Source of the DNA: Hippophae tibetana
Taxonomy: Eukaryota > Streptophyta > Magnoliopsida > Rosales > Elaeagnaceae
Direction: 5' to 3'
Assembly (NCBI GenBank): GCA_037013495.1
Contig: CM072801.1
Span: 20,271,001 to 20,335,000 of the forward strand
DNA: 64,000 bases
Shown here: piece by piece, positions 62,974 through 64,000 of the stretch
Layout of the letters: the number at the start of each line of letters is the position of its first letter
Numbering within the stretch: position 1 is the stretch's first letter
Translations under genes and position numbers: made by a program
The notes under the pieces: generated by a model
What the model saw: the letters and a program-made list of their open reading frames with translations, nothing else
Database searches by the model: none
Told to the model about the DNA's origin: nothing

Positions 62974-64000
62974 TGTGTGCATAAATAAACAATATACGTA
63001 TCACAATAAGTAATATAATGATAAGAAAAGATCTTTTTTACATATATTATTTTATTAGAAACTAATTTTTAAAACTAAAAAAATAAAAATCAATGTTTTT
63101 GTGTTTTTTATATTTTAGGGAAATAAAATTAAAATAACTAAAAGTAAATAGCAATAATTAATTAAATCATATTTGATAATTAAGAAGATATATAAGAAAA
63201 TATTTAAAAATAGTTAATTCCTTAATTTTCTAAACATGTGAATAACTAAAATCTCTCAAGTACAATTATCAATTAATTACATTATCAATTGAATTTAACT
63301 TAACATGTATTCTTCTTTCAAGTAAATTATACATTATATAGTAAATAATTTAATCACACTCTCATGCCAATTAAATTACATATTACTCATTAAGTTCATA
63401 AATTATGGATCACATACATAAGAATCATACATCTCTGTCTAGAAATTATGCATGTTATTTAATCAAAACAAACAATTAAATAATTCTCTCAAATCTATTT
63501 AATTGTCTCTATAGATAAATTGTTGAACAAATAATTAATAGCATAAAAATCAGATTAATTAATATAATTAAATTAAAATTATAATTGGGTAAAATATTAT
63601 ATCATCACATGGTGAAAATTGGGTTCATAAGATTTCTAGATTAATAAATTAAGTACATGTAATTGTGTTCATAAAGTTCATATTTTTCATAAAGAAAAAC
63701 ATAAAATTGATAAAGAAAATAGTAGAAGAAGAAATATAATCAATCTCTTGAATTGTAGTGCTAATCTCCTCTTGAATCTTTACCAAAATTGTATCTCCTT
63801 TTAATTTTTTCTATGTTTTTATCACTTTTTAGCTCCAAAAACTTATCAAAATTATGCTAATGGCAGCTCATTAGGGTTTATGGGGTGATTAGGGGCTTAA
63901 ATATAGCTTAGGTGCAATCTGAACCATCAGATCAGCTTCAGATCAAGGGTTGAGATCAAAACAAGCAATCATAACGCAACACGGGGCACACAAAATTCAT
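62974..64000 (-). mobile_element. L1 LTR, - strand, cut by the window end
   Basis: Collinear with 32237-33300. On the - strand it ends TTTATGCACACA at 62974 and includes the AAACCCTAATGAGC stretch near 63870 and the TGATCTGAAGCTGATCTGAT block near 63930. The start lies beyond the window. No primer site or gag follows on the low-coordinate side, so it is a solo or 3' LTR. Confidence 0.75.

Overview
The window is nuclear DNA of a flowering plant. It is very AT-rich, thick with broken LTR retrotransposons, and carries one intron-containing gene with clear plant-type sequence. The HMG-CoA reductase (HMGR) protein has the two N-terminal membrane segments of plant HMGRs and reads like eudicot proteins. 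A Malpighiales-like source is a guess from resemblance. I found no bacterial, organellar or CRISPR feature and no tRNA or rRNA gene.

Layout. 1-7.3 kb: the right end of a hAT-like MITE, a 5'-part LTR (family L3), a 58-bp tandem duplication, and a 1.73-kb L3 solo LTR with target-site duplication ACTAG sitting inside an unidentified gene fragment. 7.3-13.6 kb: a decayed Athila-like Ty3/gypsy element on the + strand (primer site, gag, protease, RT, RNase H, integrase), bounded by LTR family L1 and containing a 279-bp-period tandem duplication. 13.6-16 kb: a second gypsy fragment with a long (TC)n(TA)n tract and a 3 x 27-bp repeat inside RT. 20.5-23.8 kb: a stack of three L1 LTR copies. 26.2-34.5 kb: a third gypsy element on the - strand whose integrase core is deleted. 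38.2-38.4 kb: a short copia-type LTR followed by an initiator-Met primer site.

39.6-50.0 kb holds the most interesting structure, an endogenous pararetrovirus (Caulimoviridae-like) on the - strand. One full genome unit of about 7.9 kb, measured from primer site to primer site, reads movement protein, coiled-coil protein, coat protein with zinc knuckle, protease, RT, RNase H, then a downstream ORF with a viroplasmin-like motif. A second, partial copy of the 3' part lies directly upstream, head to tail. Both copies are full of stop codons and frame breaks.

52.5-54.4 kb: two clean non-autonomous DNA transposons, a hAT MITE with an 8-bp TSD and a CACTA element with a TAA TSD, then an LTR-like fragment. 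The CACTA element and the fragment lie within 1.4 kb of the HMGR start. 54.6-57.0 kb: the HMGR gene, apparently intact, three exons, 598 residues. It is the only gene here I consider functional; it supplies mevalonate for cytosolic isoprenoid and sterol synthesis. 57.0-63.0 kb: AT-rich intergenic DNA with no gene recognised. 63.0 kb to the end: another L1 LTR on the - strand, cut by the window edge.
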